From positions 802,726 through 866,725 of the forward strand of contig JAFEKR010000028.1 in assembly GCA_019022495.1 (NCBI GenBank): a stretch of 64,000 nucleotides of DNA, given 5' to 3'. This stretch comes from Epichloe hybrida (Eukaryota > Ascomycota > Sordariomycetes > Hypocreales > Clavicipitaceae). A program made the translations under genes and the position numbers. Numbering within the stretch: position 1 is the stretch's first letter; each line of letters starts with the position of its first letter. Under the pieces are notes generated by a model. The model saw only the letters and a list, made by a program, of their open reading frames with translations. It was not told the DNA's origin and did no database searches. Below, in pieces: positions 1 to 10,996 of this stretch.

Positions 1-130
1 CCGGCGCTCATCACAGGCTCCCACTCCATCACGTCTCTCTCAGGCATCGATTGCGCCGTACCCCGTGGACGATGACGAGCTTCCCCCGCCAGTCAACATG
101 GCTCGCAAACCCGAGTACCGGGCGCATTAG
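1..130 (+). CDS. C-terminal tail of a gene cut by the left edge
   Basis: The frame beginning at base 2 is open from the window edge to a TAG at 128-130 and encodes about 42 residues rich in Ser, Pro and Ala, ending PPPVNMARKPEYRAH. The acidic patch VDDDELPPP and the low-complexity Ser/Pro run look like the disordered cytoplasmic tail of a larger protein, but no domain is visible and I do not recognise the family. The gene would lie on the same strand as the transcription factor that follows about 1.06 kb later. It could also be a chance open frame, because only 129 nt are available. Confidence 0.4.
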   Translation, partial: RRSSQAPTPSRLSQASIAPYPVDDDELPPPVNMARKPEYRAH

Positions 131-782
131 ACCGTCTACAACCGCACAAGAACACACCGAACCGTGTTTGTTTTTACATGCTGTTTCACGATTTGGTGTG
201 TTCTTACATGCTGTTTTTTCCCTCTTTCTTTCTTTTCCTGAATACGATGCATTTTATCTGCGCAGCGCGGTGGAAAACGGCGTTGGAGGAGTTATTGGGC
301 TGCCTTCATGAACAGCACAGCACAGCTCGGGTCTGCGTTACTGTTGATCCCAAGGGGGCGTGGCATGATTGAATTTTGAGTTTACAATGACAAGAACGCA
401 CGGTTGTAATTTGTTTGGGAATGGAGCAAGGAGCTTCTTGGATGACTCTATTGGATCTCGGCACGCTCCTCCACTTGTTGGGAAGCAAGCAGTTGCAGCG
501 ATTTGTCCGCCACATGTCTATATACCTGAATGTGTATAGCACTTATCGCTCGATGGTGCATTTGTTTGAAAGTGCAAGTGCATCGTTACAATCGGCGTCG
601 AGTGCTGGCTCTCCGGAAAGTGGAAGTGTGGTCATGTGGTCTCGCAACGTTTGCTACTCCAAACGCTAGCTAAATACGATAGATAATGCATACAAAAGTA
701 CAGTTTTGCTGCGCGTGCGCGGATCTTGACCCTCAACGTCCGGATGTGACTACCCGATAATGAATCGTGTGAAATCATTCAT

Positions 783-815
783 GTCCTGTGGAAGTCCTGT
801 GGAAGTCCTGTGGAA
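783..815. repeat. 11-bp tandem repeat, three copies
   Basis: The unit GTCCTGTGGAA is repeated three times without mismatch. It lies about 380 bp upstream of the regulator's start codon. No function can be read from it. Confidence 0.8.
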
Positions 816-999
816 GACTTGTTGGGGCTGGATTCAGTCGGCGCCCATTTTGGTTCGAACCCACAACTCATCCTGCGTCCCACCAAAAGATTCGGTGGTG
901 TGGTGCTCTCGGCAATCCTCGCTTCTTTTTCTCATCCGTCACTCCGGTCTGATTTGCCGTCACAAATCTGCCTCAGCCGTGGCCAAGGTAAACTGGTCC

Positions 1000-1026
1000 G
1001 CTCCGCGCGCTCCGCGCGCTCCGCGG
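1000..1026. repeat. 9-bp GC-rich tandem repeat, three copies
   Basis: The unit GCTCCGCGC occurs three times, the last copy with one change, in the proximal promoter or leader of the transcription factor gene. Confidence 0.7.
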
Positions 1027-1193
1027 GCTGCGTCAGCCTGAACCACACTCACTGCACATCTCGTCGTTCAGCATCGCCCGTCCCGTCCTCTGCTTGTGCG
1101 GAGCAGGGACGTAGAATTTTCCCCGCGCTCAGACGCACATCAGGTGATTTGGGTGTGTGAAGACTGCCGTATGACAAGTGCTCTCGGGACAAG

Positions 1194-3728
1194 ATGAGCT
1201 CCGACATGTTGCAGATGCACGAATATAATAATATTACGTCGCCACCCCAACAAGCTCAGCCTGTCGCGGGATCCTCGGATCGTGGCGCCGTGTCCAGAGC
1301 CAGGTATCCTTCAGCATGCAAGGAATGCCGAAGGCGCAAACAAAAGGTATGCTGGTCCGGCTGGGCACAAAACTCTCCCCTCATCGGTTCTATACGGACA
1401 TATTAATACCGTGCCACGCGCTAAGTGCTCGCTTACACATCCGTGTACAAACTGCGCGCGACGCTTCCCCCAGCCTACCTGCGAGTATGGTGTCGCCAAG
1501 ATAAAGAGGTAAGATTCTCCCCCAGAATCTGGTCAGTTGGTTCTGTGTATTGGTGCACTTCCGGCAGCGTGACAGTGTCTGCTTGGACGCGATTGTATAC
1601 CACGCGTTCAACATGAGGGATACTAACAATTGAATGTGGCCATCTGTGACAGACCATCATGGGGGCCGCCGCCAGGGTCCAAAGACGGTGGTGGCATTCG
1701 ACCCGCCGGTAGTGGTCTCTATTCTCATCTTGACCTAGATTCGATCCACGACGCAATCCTCGACGTTGAGGGAGGGGTCGACCCGGGGGGGGGAGCTGCC
1801 GTGGACAATTTTTCGGGTACACAACCACATGCACTGCCGACAACATACCGACTCACAGATCGGGAGCGACCCGTATACTCCATGAAGGACGAGTCGTGGG
1901 CCGGAGACGACAAGCCGCCGTTCCTCGTCAAGTTTCGTGACAGTTCGGGACTCTTGGGAGACAGGAGCCTCGCCGAACTTGTTCAATTCATCATGCAAAC
2001 GCGCCTCAGAGTCGCCAATCGCATCGTGCAAGACGAGTGGGAGATTGACGGCAAGCAGTTGGTGCGAGCACTTCTATCACAGGGCCAGCCGAGCAGCAAC
2101 ATATCATCGTTGGATGACCAGATGCACCGCCTCCCTATGGAACCAACAAAAATGAACAAAGAGCTGGTTCGAACCCGTAAGATACAATTGGCGACCGCTA
2201 GCATCCATGGACGGCTCTCGAGAGTGACAATGGGCTAATTCTGCCAACAGATCTGCAGCTCCTTAGCCGATTCAAAGCCTCGTTTGATGGCAGCCCACGC
2301 CCCAACAACAGATTCATGAAGCATTGGATTCCATTCTCAATACAGGACAGGCTCGTGCTGCGTGTCAGTCTTTGCACCACGGCCAGTTTCTTACATGAGA
2401 CTGGACGACTTCCAAAGATGCTTTTACACATTCATCGGGCCACCACGACCAGCATGTTGAACGAGTACATCAGCTCCCCCACACTGAGCACAAGTGACTC
2501 GGCCATGCTTGCCGTGTGTCAACTGGTACTGACGTCGTGGTACTGGAGTAGTACAGAGGAACTACATGCTCATATGGCTGGCTTTAAAAGAATGATCCAG
2601 CTGCGCGGAGGATGCCAAAACCTTGGAATGCAAGGCTACACAAGCAAAATTGCTCTAGTGTGAGTCCATCCCTCATGAAGCATGCCCCCCCCCCCATTCT
2701 TCCTGAAGCCTTTTAGGGGACTTGTACATCCGGGAATAAATTTGCTAAGGTTCGGATGAAGCAACGACATGGTCATTGCTCTGTGCCATGATACGGAGCC
2801 ACTCATGTTTGGACAGCCGGGGTTCGAGTTTGAGGACCCCTTCCGAGTTCCATTGCAAGTCTCCTTCAACTCGCCGCTGCTCTTCAATGGCCCGCCTTTT
2901 CTTATTCCGTCATCAACACTGCGTCTGCACAAAACAACATCCGAGATCCTTGATAGCACACGAGCGGTTTTTCAAGCCGTCATGGAATTGCCAGACGATC
3001 CCGGTGAGGCAGAGTTACGCGCAGTCAGTGAACTGGCCACGTCCTTGCTGAACTTTCTGAGCCGATTGCCCGACCAAGTGCTCATGGAGCCGCCCGACGC
3101 CGGTCACGACGACTTCTCCGCCGCTTCAGCGGGACAGAAGCGAAGGCGACGGGAGAGCGACGACCCGCCGGCATCCTCGAGAACGAGGCGGAATGATTTC
3201 ACGGGCGCCAAGTCCACGCGTGATGAACAACCGGATTTGGTGTATCTCTGCGTCCGGCTGACGGCACTGATTTGGGCAAAAGCCATTCTACAAAGGGTTC
3301 CTACCAGCCACATCTGCACTGAGACCGAGTTCGCGCGCATCTGGAGCTTTGCTTGGGCTGTAGGATTGGAACGGTGGTCATGCCTCATTGGCGTGTTCGC
3401 CTGGATGAGCATGGCCATTGCACCGCTGTGCCACAATACGATACACGCCCGAATGTTCAAAACAATGACGGTGACAACGTTTACGTACATGGGAACAGAG
3501 AACTGGCATGTTGCAATGGACATGGCAACGGCTGGGCTGAGGATGCAGGCATGGCTTCGGGCGGGCAAGGACAGCAAGCCGTTGGGCAGTCTGAGTGGTG
3601 CATCTGGAGGAGAGCAAGCCATCGAAGACTTTGGTTTCGTGTTCAAGGAGAACGATATAGATTTGCCGGATCATCGATACGTGAATCAGTCAGAGGATGG
3701 GGAATGGAACGGGTCCGTCCCTGCGTGA
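1194..3728 (+). CDS. Zn2Cys6 fungal transcription factor
   Basis: Five exons (1194-1346, 1426-1508, 1653-2176, 2251-2659, 2762-3728) keep phase throughout and encode about 711 aa. The N-terminal binuclear zinc cluster runs from CKECRRRKQK (end of exon 1) into CSLTHPCTNCARRFPQPTC (exon 2), giving spacing C-x2-C-x6-C-x5-C-x2-C-x8-C, so intron 1 falls inside the zinc cluster. This class binds DNA in the nucleus. The rest has the helical character of the fungal regulatory domain; the segment around LTSWYWSSTEELHAHMAG then MIQLRGG resembles the Fungal_trans_2 family (family knowledge, not searched). A basic low-complexity linker around residues 490-530 may be a nuclear localisation signal. The target genes are unknown. 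The 3' side is bordered by the RIP block, so this gene sits at the edge of repressed DNA. The start is the first in-frame ATG upstream of the zinc cluster. Confidence 0.88.
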
Positions 3729-4286
3729 TGCAAGTGCATAGACTGATGATTGTTGGCCGGGCATTTTGTGGCGAGATGTACTGGGCGTTGTTGAACCCAT
3801 GGGCGATGGAGCAATGGATTTCACAATCGTGGGGCTCAAACAGCGCTTGGGATGACATATCGTGAATCATGAACTTGTTGGTGGTTCCCCTCCCTGCCAA
3901 GGTAGAGAATTGTCCACGTTGCAAGGTGGGTGGGTGGGTCACTCCCTTTGTTCGTCCCATCATTGGCCCGTACTCCGTAGCTTGTTCGTGTGCAGATGCG
4001 TTGTCTACCCACCCGCGATGATGAGGGGATCAAAAACACGTTCACCTGGGCGAGTTGAGCTCGGGAAACACATGATGCTATTCTCTTGCTTTGCTTCTTT
4101 GCTTTAACCGGAATGACTGAATTGACGAGGCGGAGGGGGGAGATCCCTGTGAGGAGGTTCGGCAAGGATGTCAGACGGAGGTCATGGTCATGCTTTGATT
4201 TCGTGGATGTTGGTGATGGAATATGGCAGGGTTCTTGCGGGTGAATTGACGTTACCCGCTGCAGGGTAGCCGTTCACATGTACACC
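3729..4286. other. 3' flank of the regulator gene up to the RIP block
   Basis: Normal base composition and no supportable gene. The segment ends at the motif CACATGTACACC (4275-4286), directly against the left direct repeat of the degraded element. Confidence 0.5.
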
Positions 4287-4405
4287 TGAAGTGGTACCAA
4301 AAATGATAGGGATAATGATGGTTGTATTTTTCAAGTCTGTAATCTACCTAAGCCCCATATAATTATGATTAACTATTACGTAATCCATTCTCCACCCTAA
4401 TAGGC
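4287..4405. repeat. Left direct repeat of the degraded element
   Basis: Starts TGAAGTGGTACC and ends near CTCCACCCTAATAGGC. It aligns with 10876-10996 in the same orientation over about 120 bp with small indels and some C/T differences. It probably represents one LTR or the homologous part of one. Confidence 0.85.
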
Positions 4406-6780
4406 TAGCCTATTTTAAGATAGTGTTAACTATAACACTAAGAATCTTCTAAAATACTATAAGCTATTCTTCTTCTTAATTATTATTCTCTATTCCCTAA
4501 TGATTTTATATCTCCTTCTCTAGATCTTAATTAGCTATGTCCTAGGTATTTAGTCTTAGAGGTTATAGTCTTTCCTAGCGTAAGATATATATCTTTAGAA
4601 TATTAATATAAATCTTTTAACCTTACCCTTTGCCTAAAGGTTTAATCTTATATAATACTAATAATAACTTTCTCTTAATTATTAAAAGCTTTCCCTAGGT
4701 CTTATAAAACTTCCCCTTTAACTTATTCTCTTTATTAATTTTCTCCTATATAAGATTACTTACTTTAAACTATTATAGTAGCTTAGAAAAATCTCCCTTA
4801 TTATTTACTTTTTAAGTTTAAACTAATTCCTTTCTTTTCTCCCTTAAATTAAAGTGCTATAGATTTATTTCTTAAACTAAGATAAAATTATTCTCTAATT
4901 TTAATAAGTCTATCTTATCTTAATTATTACTAACTCCTATGTGTTTAGTAAATAGATTAAATCCTAATATTAATATTACTAGAGTTATCCTTATACTTAA
5001 TATAAATTAATTATTTAGAATAACTATAATACTTAAAATAGCTTAGTTTTATAAATTAAGTAATACTCTATCCCTTTTAACCGCTTACTTTATTAATTAT
5101 TATTTTACTAGGCAGATATTTTATTTAGCAAGTCCTATAGAAGATAAATAAGAGATAGGTCTAAAAGTAACTATTATACTATATTTTCCTATAGTTAATT
5201 TAAAGTTTAGATTTTTAAAGTAAGATCTATTATTATAGTAAATTCCTCTTAGCTAGCTAAAAATAAAGCTCTAGTTTCTATCCTATATCTAGGTAACTAA
5301 ATCTCTAGTAGCTTTATTATAGGATTAACCTAATATAAACCTTATTATATAGTTAATAGTAATTAGCATATATAAGTCTTTATTTCAAGCCTTAGGAGTA
5401 ATAGGTCTAAGGTAATTTATTATAACTAATGCCTATAGTTCTAATATTATAATAGTTTTTAGAGCTAATCTTAGTAACCTAGTTTTAGTTTACTAGTAGA
5501 TAAGATAAGATTAATAGTAAGACTTAATATCTTTTGCTTTATCTAGCTAGAAATACACCCTATAAAGCTTTTATATTATAATAGTTAGGCTAAAGTGCCT
5601 TACTATATTATAAGCTTATTAAAGTTTTAGCAGGACCTCTTTAGAGATTATATATTTAGCTAAAGATTTATTAAGTTTTAAATAATAAAGTTTTTAGTCT
5701 ATAATTTAATATTTTAAGGCTTAACGCTAAACTAGTTTTTATTATTTAGTTAGGATTATATAAGGACTATAAATAATTAAAGTAAGAATCTCCTTATACT
5801 ATTTAGAGTCTAACTATTCCTAAAGCTTAGTTTTAACTATCTCTAAAGTTTTATTATTTAATCTTTCTTCTTCTAGTATAATTATTATATTTATTAAAAT
5901 TATTACTAGTTATTCTCCTATAGCTAAGGACACGTTAACTCCTATTCTTCTCTTTACTTTATATAGATTAGATCTAAGTTCCTCTAGTAGTTATAATATC
6001 CTATCTATAATCTTTATAATTTTTATTATATTAGGATAGTGTATATATTCTATATTTAACTCCTATAGAATGTTTACCTATTAAGTAACCTTCCTATAAA
6101 CCTTAGAGAGGTTTACTATTAAATTAATAATCCCTTTATAGTCTATATATACCTTTAGTAAATAAGGTAAACTATTAACTAGCTATTACGTCTCTTTTAA
6201 TCAATAATAATAGCTAATATTTCTTTTCTAGTATTATATAGCGTTTTTCTATATCCCCTAATCTATATAATATCTATATAATAATTTAAACCTTTATAAA
6301 ATTTAAGTCTATAGCACTTATACTAGGTTCTATATCTTCTAGCTAGAATAAAACTCCTTTAGTTCCTATATCTAAAGCGTTTATTACTAAATAAAACTAT
6401 ATCCCTAGCTAGGCCCTAAAAGTAATATTTACCTAAATACTATAGTAAATCTAGAGTAAAGTGTTTTAAGCTTTTAGTATTTATTTAGGTTTCTCCTTTA
6501 AAACTTTTACCCTCTAGACTAATAGCTTCCTAGATTTTATAACTTTCTAAACCTCTTAGAAAAAGACTTTCTTAATAGTTAACACTAGATCTAATTTACT
6601 AGGGATAAACTTTCTTAAGAAAGGCATTAGGTAAATTAAAACTAAGATTTTATTCTAAGTTTTTAGAGGCTACTATTAGAAGTATTTTACTAGGTTAGCG
6701 AATCTTTTATAATATTTTCTTACTAGTCTAATCTTTCTATTTTTAATAGAAAATCCTATATAGTTTACCTTTAATATAAA

Positions 6781-6915
6781 GAGAGTTATCTTATATTTAC
6801 TTAGTCTAATTAGTGCCTAGGTAATTCTTAGGAAGTAGTGTGTCTATAAGAAGTTAAAGTAATCTTCCTATATTTTAAAACCTAAGTAGTAATTATCTAT
6901 GTAAATAGAAAATAA
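6781..6915 (-). pseudogene. Reverse transcriptase relic (Ty3/Gypsy-like)
   Basis: On the minus strand, the frame through 6903-6889 reads YIDNY, a degraded form of the polymerase active-site Y-x-D-D box, preceded by hydrophobic FSI. Downstream in the same frame, interrupted by stops, comes a stretch ending LIRLSKYKITL, like the segment that follows the YxDD box in Ty3/Gypsy reverse transcriptases (xLRLxxxKC). The second Asp to Asn change is what a G-to-A transition would produce. This is reading by eye through heavily mutated sequence: the strand and the element class are inferences, but the combination fits the flanking direct repeats. Confidence 0.5.
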
Positions 6916-9900
6916 GGTCTTAATGTCTTTTATATATCCTAATATTAATTTGCTTTTAGATTTATCTTTAAAGAACAAATGCCTAAAGGTAGTGTCTTTA
7001 AATCTAGCGTATATTCCTAGTAACCTAGTTAATCCTTATGCTATATTATTATAGTAATATATTCTATTAAGGCCTAAGAAGGCTATCTTGTGTTTATTAG
7101 GTAAATAAATTCTAATTACCTAGAATCTATTTAAAGCATTTACTTATGAGATTATTATTAACCTTCTGTAATAAATTAAATCTAAATTAGCTTCTATATT
7201 ATAGTAAGAATAAGCTAATTTAACTATCTTACTATTTACGTTATAGTAATTATAAACCACTTAAAAATCCTTTCTAGGCTTTAAGGCAAATATTATTAGG
7301 GCTACCTATTCTAAATCTCTATAGCAAATAATGCTTACTTTCTCTATAGCTAAAAACACTTTCTTTAAAAACTTATAATGCATTCCTAAGTACTAATATT
7401 ACTTCCTTTTCCTAGGCTAAGCATTTAGAATTAAGGGAATATAGTGTTATAAAAGGTTAGTTATATAAATATCTTTAAGCTTCTTAATAAAGTAATCTCT
7501 AAATATATAATATAGCCTTATAATTATTATCTATTATTTTGTAGTCCTTACACAGTCCCTAAGTGTAATATTAGACTAATTAAACTAAGAAACTATGGTT
7601 TTAGACACTAAGTTTACTAATAGTTAATTTATATATAAATTCTAGAATCTTAAGGAGTACCTCTTAATTTCCTAATTTCCTATATAAATATCTAATTTAC
7701 CTAGTCTTATACTATCTTATATAGCTTTCTCCTTATTTACATTATAAACTAGCGCCTAACCTATAATATTTAAGTGTATTACTAAGTCTATACTATAGTC
7801 CTTACTATCTTTAGTTTTACTAGTTAATTCCCTAATCTAGTTATTTATATAGTAATTTCTAATTTTTAAGGGGGAGGCCTTAATTTCCTCTTTTCCTATA
7901 TAAATTAGGCATAGGGGATATACTAGAGTGTATATAGCATAATACTATCCTTTTCTTATAACTAATTCCTCTTACTTATATTACTAACTACGTAAATACT
8001 AGTTCCTATCCTTAGTTTCTCTTACTAAACCTCTAATTACTATATTTATATAGTGATTTTTATTCTTTAAGGGGTAAACCTTAATTTTTAGGTTTCCTAT
8101 ATAAATTAAGTTACTATTATGTCCTAGTGTGTTTACCTCTAGATCTTAAACCTTTAAAATGCCTAAGTCTAACGCATTATATAACCTATATCTAACTTCT
8201 TTAGGTAAGACTTGATTTTTATTATTTATATAGTAATTCTTACTTAGTAAGGGGGTACCCTTAATTTTTGATTTTCCTATATAAATTAAGACCTTACTAT
8301 ATCTAGTGGCATTTACCTTATGTTTTTCCTAGTATAGTATAGTACTACGCGTATCCCTTAGGATATTAAATAGGTTAAGATTATCTCCCCTATCTTAATC
8401 CTATTCTTTATCTATATTAATCTTTATATGTTTCTTATTTCTTCCCTTATTAGTTTTCTCCTTATTTAAGTCTTTTAAATTATCTCTTATTAAGTTTTCC
8501 TAGGATAATCCTAGTTTCTTACTACACTATGCTTCTCCTATATCTTATTTAGAGTAATTATAACCTATATTTAAGGATAATTCCCTTTCCTATAATACTT
8601 TATAATATTTAATCTAACTCTAAGTAATTATTTAATAGGCTAATACGGGTTTTAGTTAAGGGACGCTAGTATAATAAGAGGTAAATAATTTAATTTCTAT
8701 CTTAGAGCTTAACTTAATAGCTATTCTATCTATAATAACGTTTTATAGTAGTTTCTAGATAACTATAGTAGTAGACTTTAATTCTAGTTTGCTAATAAGA
8801 ACTTATTTACTAGTTGTTTTCACTATATTATTTAATTCTAAACTATATAAACTATATAACTCTATTCCTATTTTACTTATAGTAATATTATTCTTTCTAT
8901 TAATATCCCCCTCTATCTTCCTATTTTCCTAATATACTCTTTATTTATGCTTTATTCTCTAAGTATTCTCTACTAGTATTCCCTTAAAGCTTATTATTCT
9001 AATCTTATTTACTAGCTATAGTAAATTAAGAAAACGCAAATAATTGCTAACTTTATTATTTATAACTCTTAGTTTTTTAACTCCTAGTTCTTAGCTTCTT
9101 TTATAATCTAGCTATTTAATCCCCTTAGGAGCTATTTAACTTCCTTTAGAATTTCCTAGTTATCTTCTATAAACTCTATAATCTCCTCTAGATTTATCCT
9201 TTATAGTAGCTAAGCTCTTATATTAGATCTTTAAAATAAGTCTAGGCATAGATATATTAGTAAAGTTTAAGTTTCCCTTTTTATCTTAGTAATTATAATC
9301 TTTTCCTATTTATAATATTTAATAGCATTTACTCTTTATAGCTAAACTTTTCCTAATAATATATTCTATTCCTAAGCTAGTATTATATAATATTTTAATA
9401 ATACTAGGATTTCGCTTACTATAATCTAGAGGTAAGTATAGTAAGAAATCTATTAATTTCTATTATTTACTATTTAAATAGATTATTTTTCTTAAAGTTA
9501 AATAGTTAGAAGTCTATGTCTTTTTAAGTAGCTCTTACTTACTAATTTCACACTTAAGCCACTATTAAGTAAGGCTAAGTTACACTAGATGCCTTTAACG
9601 TAAGCTATAATATATCCTAATATTATTAGAACCTTACTATTTAGCTAAGTGATATTATTCTATGCTATTATAGTATTTATTAAACCTAAAGACTTATAAA
9701 CTAGTATATTAGGGTATACTACTTCTTTATATAGTTTTATAAGATTAGAAACTATTAACTTTACCCTATTGCTTTTTATTTTTTAATAATATTATATTAA
9801 ATAACTTAGTTACTATTAAATAATTAGGGCTATCTAAAGAAGTTATAAAATACTAATAGACACTATAGTTTTACTTAACTATTTTCCTAGGTTAAATAGT

Positions 9901-10875
9901 AAGACTTTATATTCTTTAGTAGCTTAGATATTCTCTAGAGCTAATCTTTAATAGGGTTAGGGGTTTAAAGTAATATTACCTATTATTACTTCTCTTAAAG
10001 TAAGACTAGTAGTAAGTTTATAAGGGTTTACTATAGTTTTCTCTAGATATAGTTATAGCGTAGGAAGTATTTATTAGAATTCCTTAGCACTTATCTCCTA
10101 GAGTAATTAACATATACTTAGACTTAGATTATTCCCCTCTTATATAGTCTTATTTAATTCTAGAATTTCTTTAATTTATTACTATAATAGTTTATTTAAT
10201 ATATTCTTAGGTTTAGTCCTTAATTTAATAATTCTCTTAGCTAGTCCTCTAGTAAATACTAGCTTATTTACCTTCTCCTTTCCCTTTAGTAATATTATAG
10301 TGTTAACTTATCTTACTTTATTTTTCTCCTAGATATAGCTTAAGGAATAGTAGTTTAGAAGTAATACTATAAATAATTAGAGTTCTAAATTAAGAATATA
10401 TCCTTTAGGTAAGATTAGTTAGTCTATTTCTATAGCGCTAATAAAATTAGTTTAGTTTAAGTTATCTAATTCTCTTTAGTAATCTCTCTTTATTTATAGC
10501 CCTTTATAAGCCTACTAGTCTTAGTGTCTATTAAAGTCTTTAGATAAGTATTTATCTTTCCTAGTGTAGTTATAACCTATATATCCCTATTTACTACATA
10601 AGAAATACTAGAAGAAGTCTAAGTCTCTCTAGGGTTTATCTTAAGGATATATACTAATATTATTTCCTAAAGGTTTTCCTAGAGATTAAGGTCTATATAG
10701 TTATACTCTAATAAAGTTTATAACTTCTCTTGCCTTTAGTCTAGTTTATAGTTCTTTAATTATTTAACCTAATAATCTCTTAGAAGTTATTTATTATATG
10801 TTCAGGTATTAGATATTTAAGTCTAGTAATAATTTAAGCTAACTAAAGGTAATACAAAGTCTAGTCTTATTACCA

Positions 10876-10996
10876 TGAAGTGGTACCCCCTAAAATAATA
10901 GGGATAATAATGGTTGTATTTATTTTCAAGTCTGTAATCTACCTAAGCCTATAATTATGATCAACTATTACGTAATCCATTCTCCACCTAACAGGC
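10876..10996. repeat. Right direct repeat of the degraded element
   Basis: Same orientation as 4287-4405. It starts TGAAGTGGTACCCCC and matches to CTCCACCTAACAGGC. It is less AT-shifted than the left copy. Read on the minus strand, an LTR from 11045 to 10876 would begin TGTAG and end TTCA, consistent with TG...CA termini, but the left copy lacks the distal part. Confidence 0.85.

Larger units (their letters stand above)
131..1193. other. Intergenic region upstream of the Zn2Cys6 regulator
   Basis: No frame here shows recognisable coding content. The stretch should hold the 3' end of the preceding gene and the promoter and 5' leader of the transcription factor starting at 1194. Two short tandem repeats (783-815 and 1000-1026) are the only clear structures. 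Confidence 0.5.
4287..10996. mobile_element. RIP-degraded retrotransposon block
   Basis: About 6.7 kb of very AT-rich DNA with no open frame of 60 codons on either strand, in contrast to both flanks. Across sampled stretches CpA and TpG are nearly absent while TpA is very frequent, the expected footprint of repeat-induced point mutation (C to T in CpA context on both strands). Direct repeats of about 120 bp flank it (4287-4405 and 10876-10996), and a reverse-transcriptase-like segment can be read on the minus strand near 6.9 kb. The best reading is an LTR retroelement, probably Ty3/Gypsy, inserted with its pol gene on the minus strand and then mutated. The repeats may be incomplete LTRs: homology stops at 4405 and 10996, whereas the right copy could extend to about 11045. 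Nested elements are possible. It is not expected to be functional. Confidence 0.85.

Noticed and set aside
845..865. GGTTCGAACCC resembling a tRNA T-loop
   Set aside because: The surrounding bases do not pair to a T-stem or acceptor stem; no cloverleaf.
4287..10996. AT-rich block considered as a centromere fragment
   Set aside because: Flanking direct repeats, sharp borders and an RT relic fit a single degraded retroelement better; 6.7 kb is also short.
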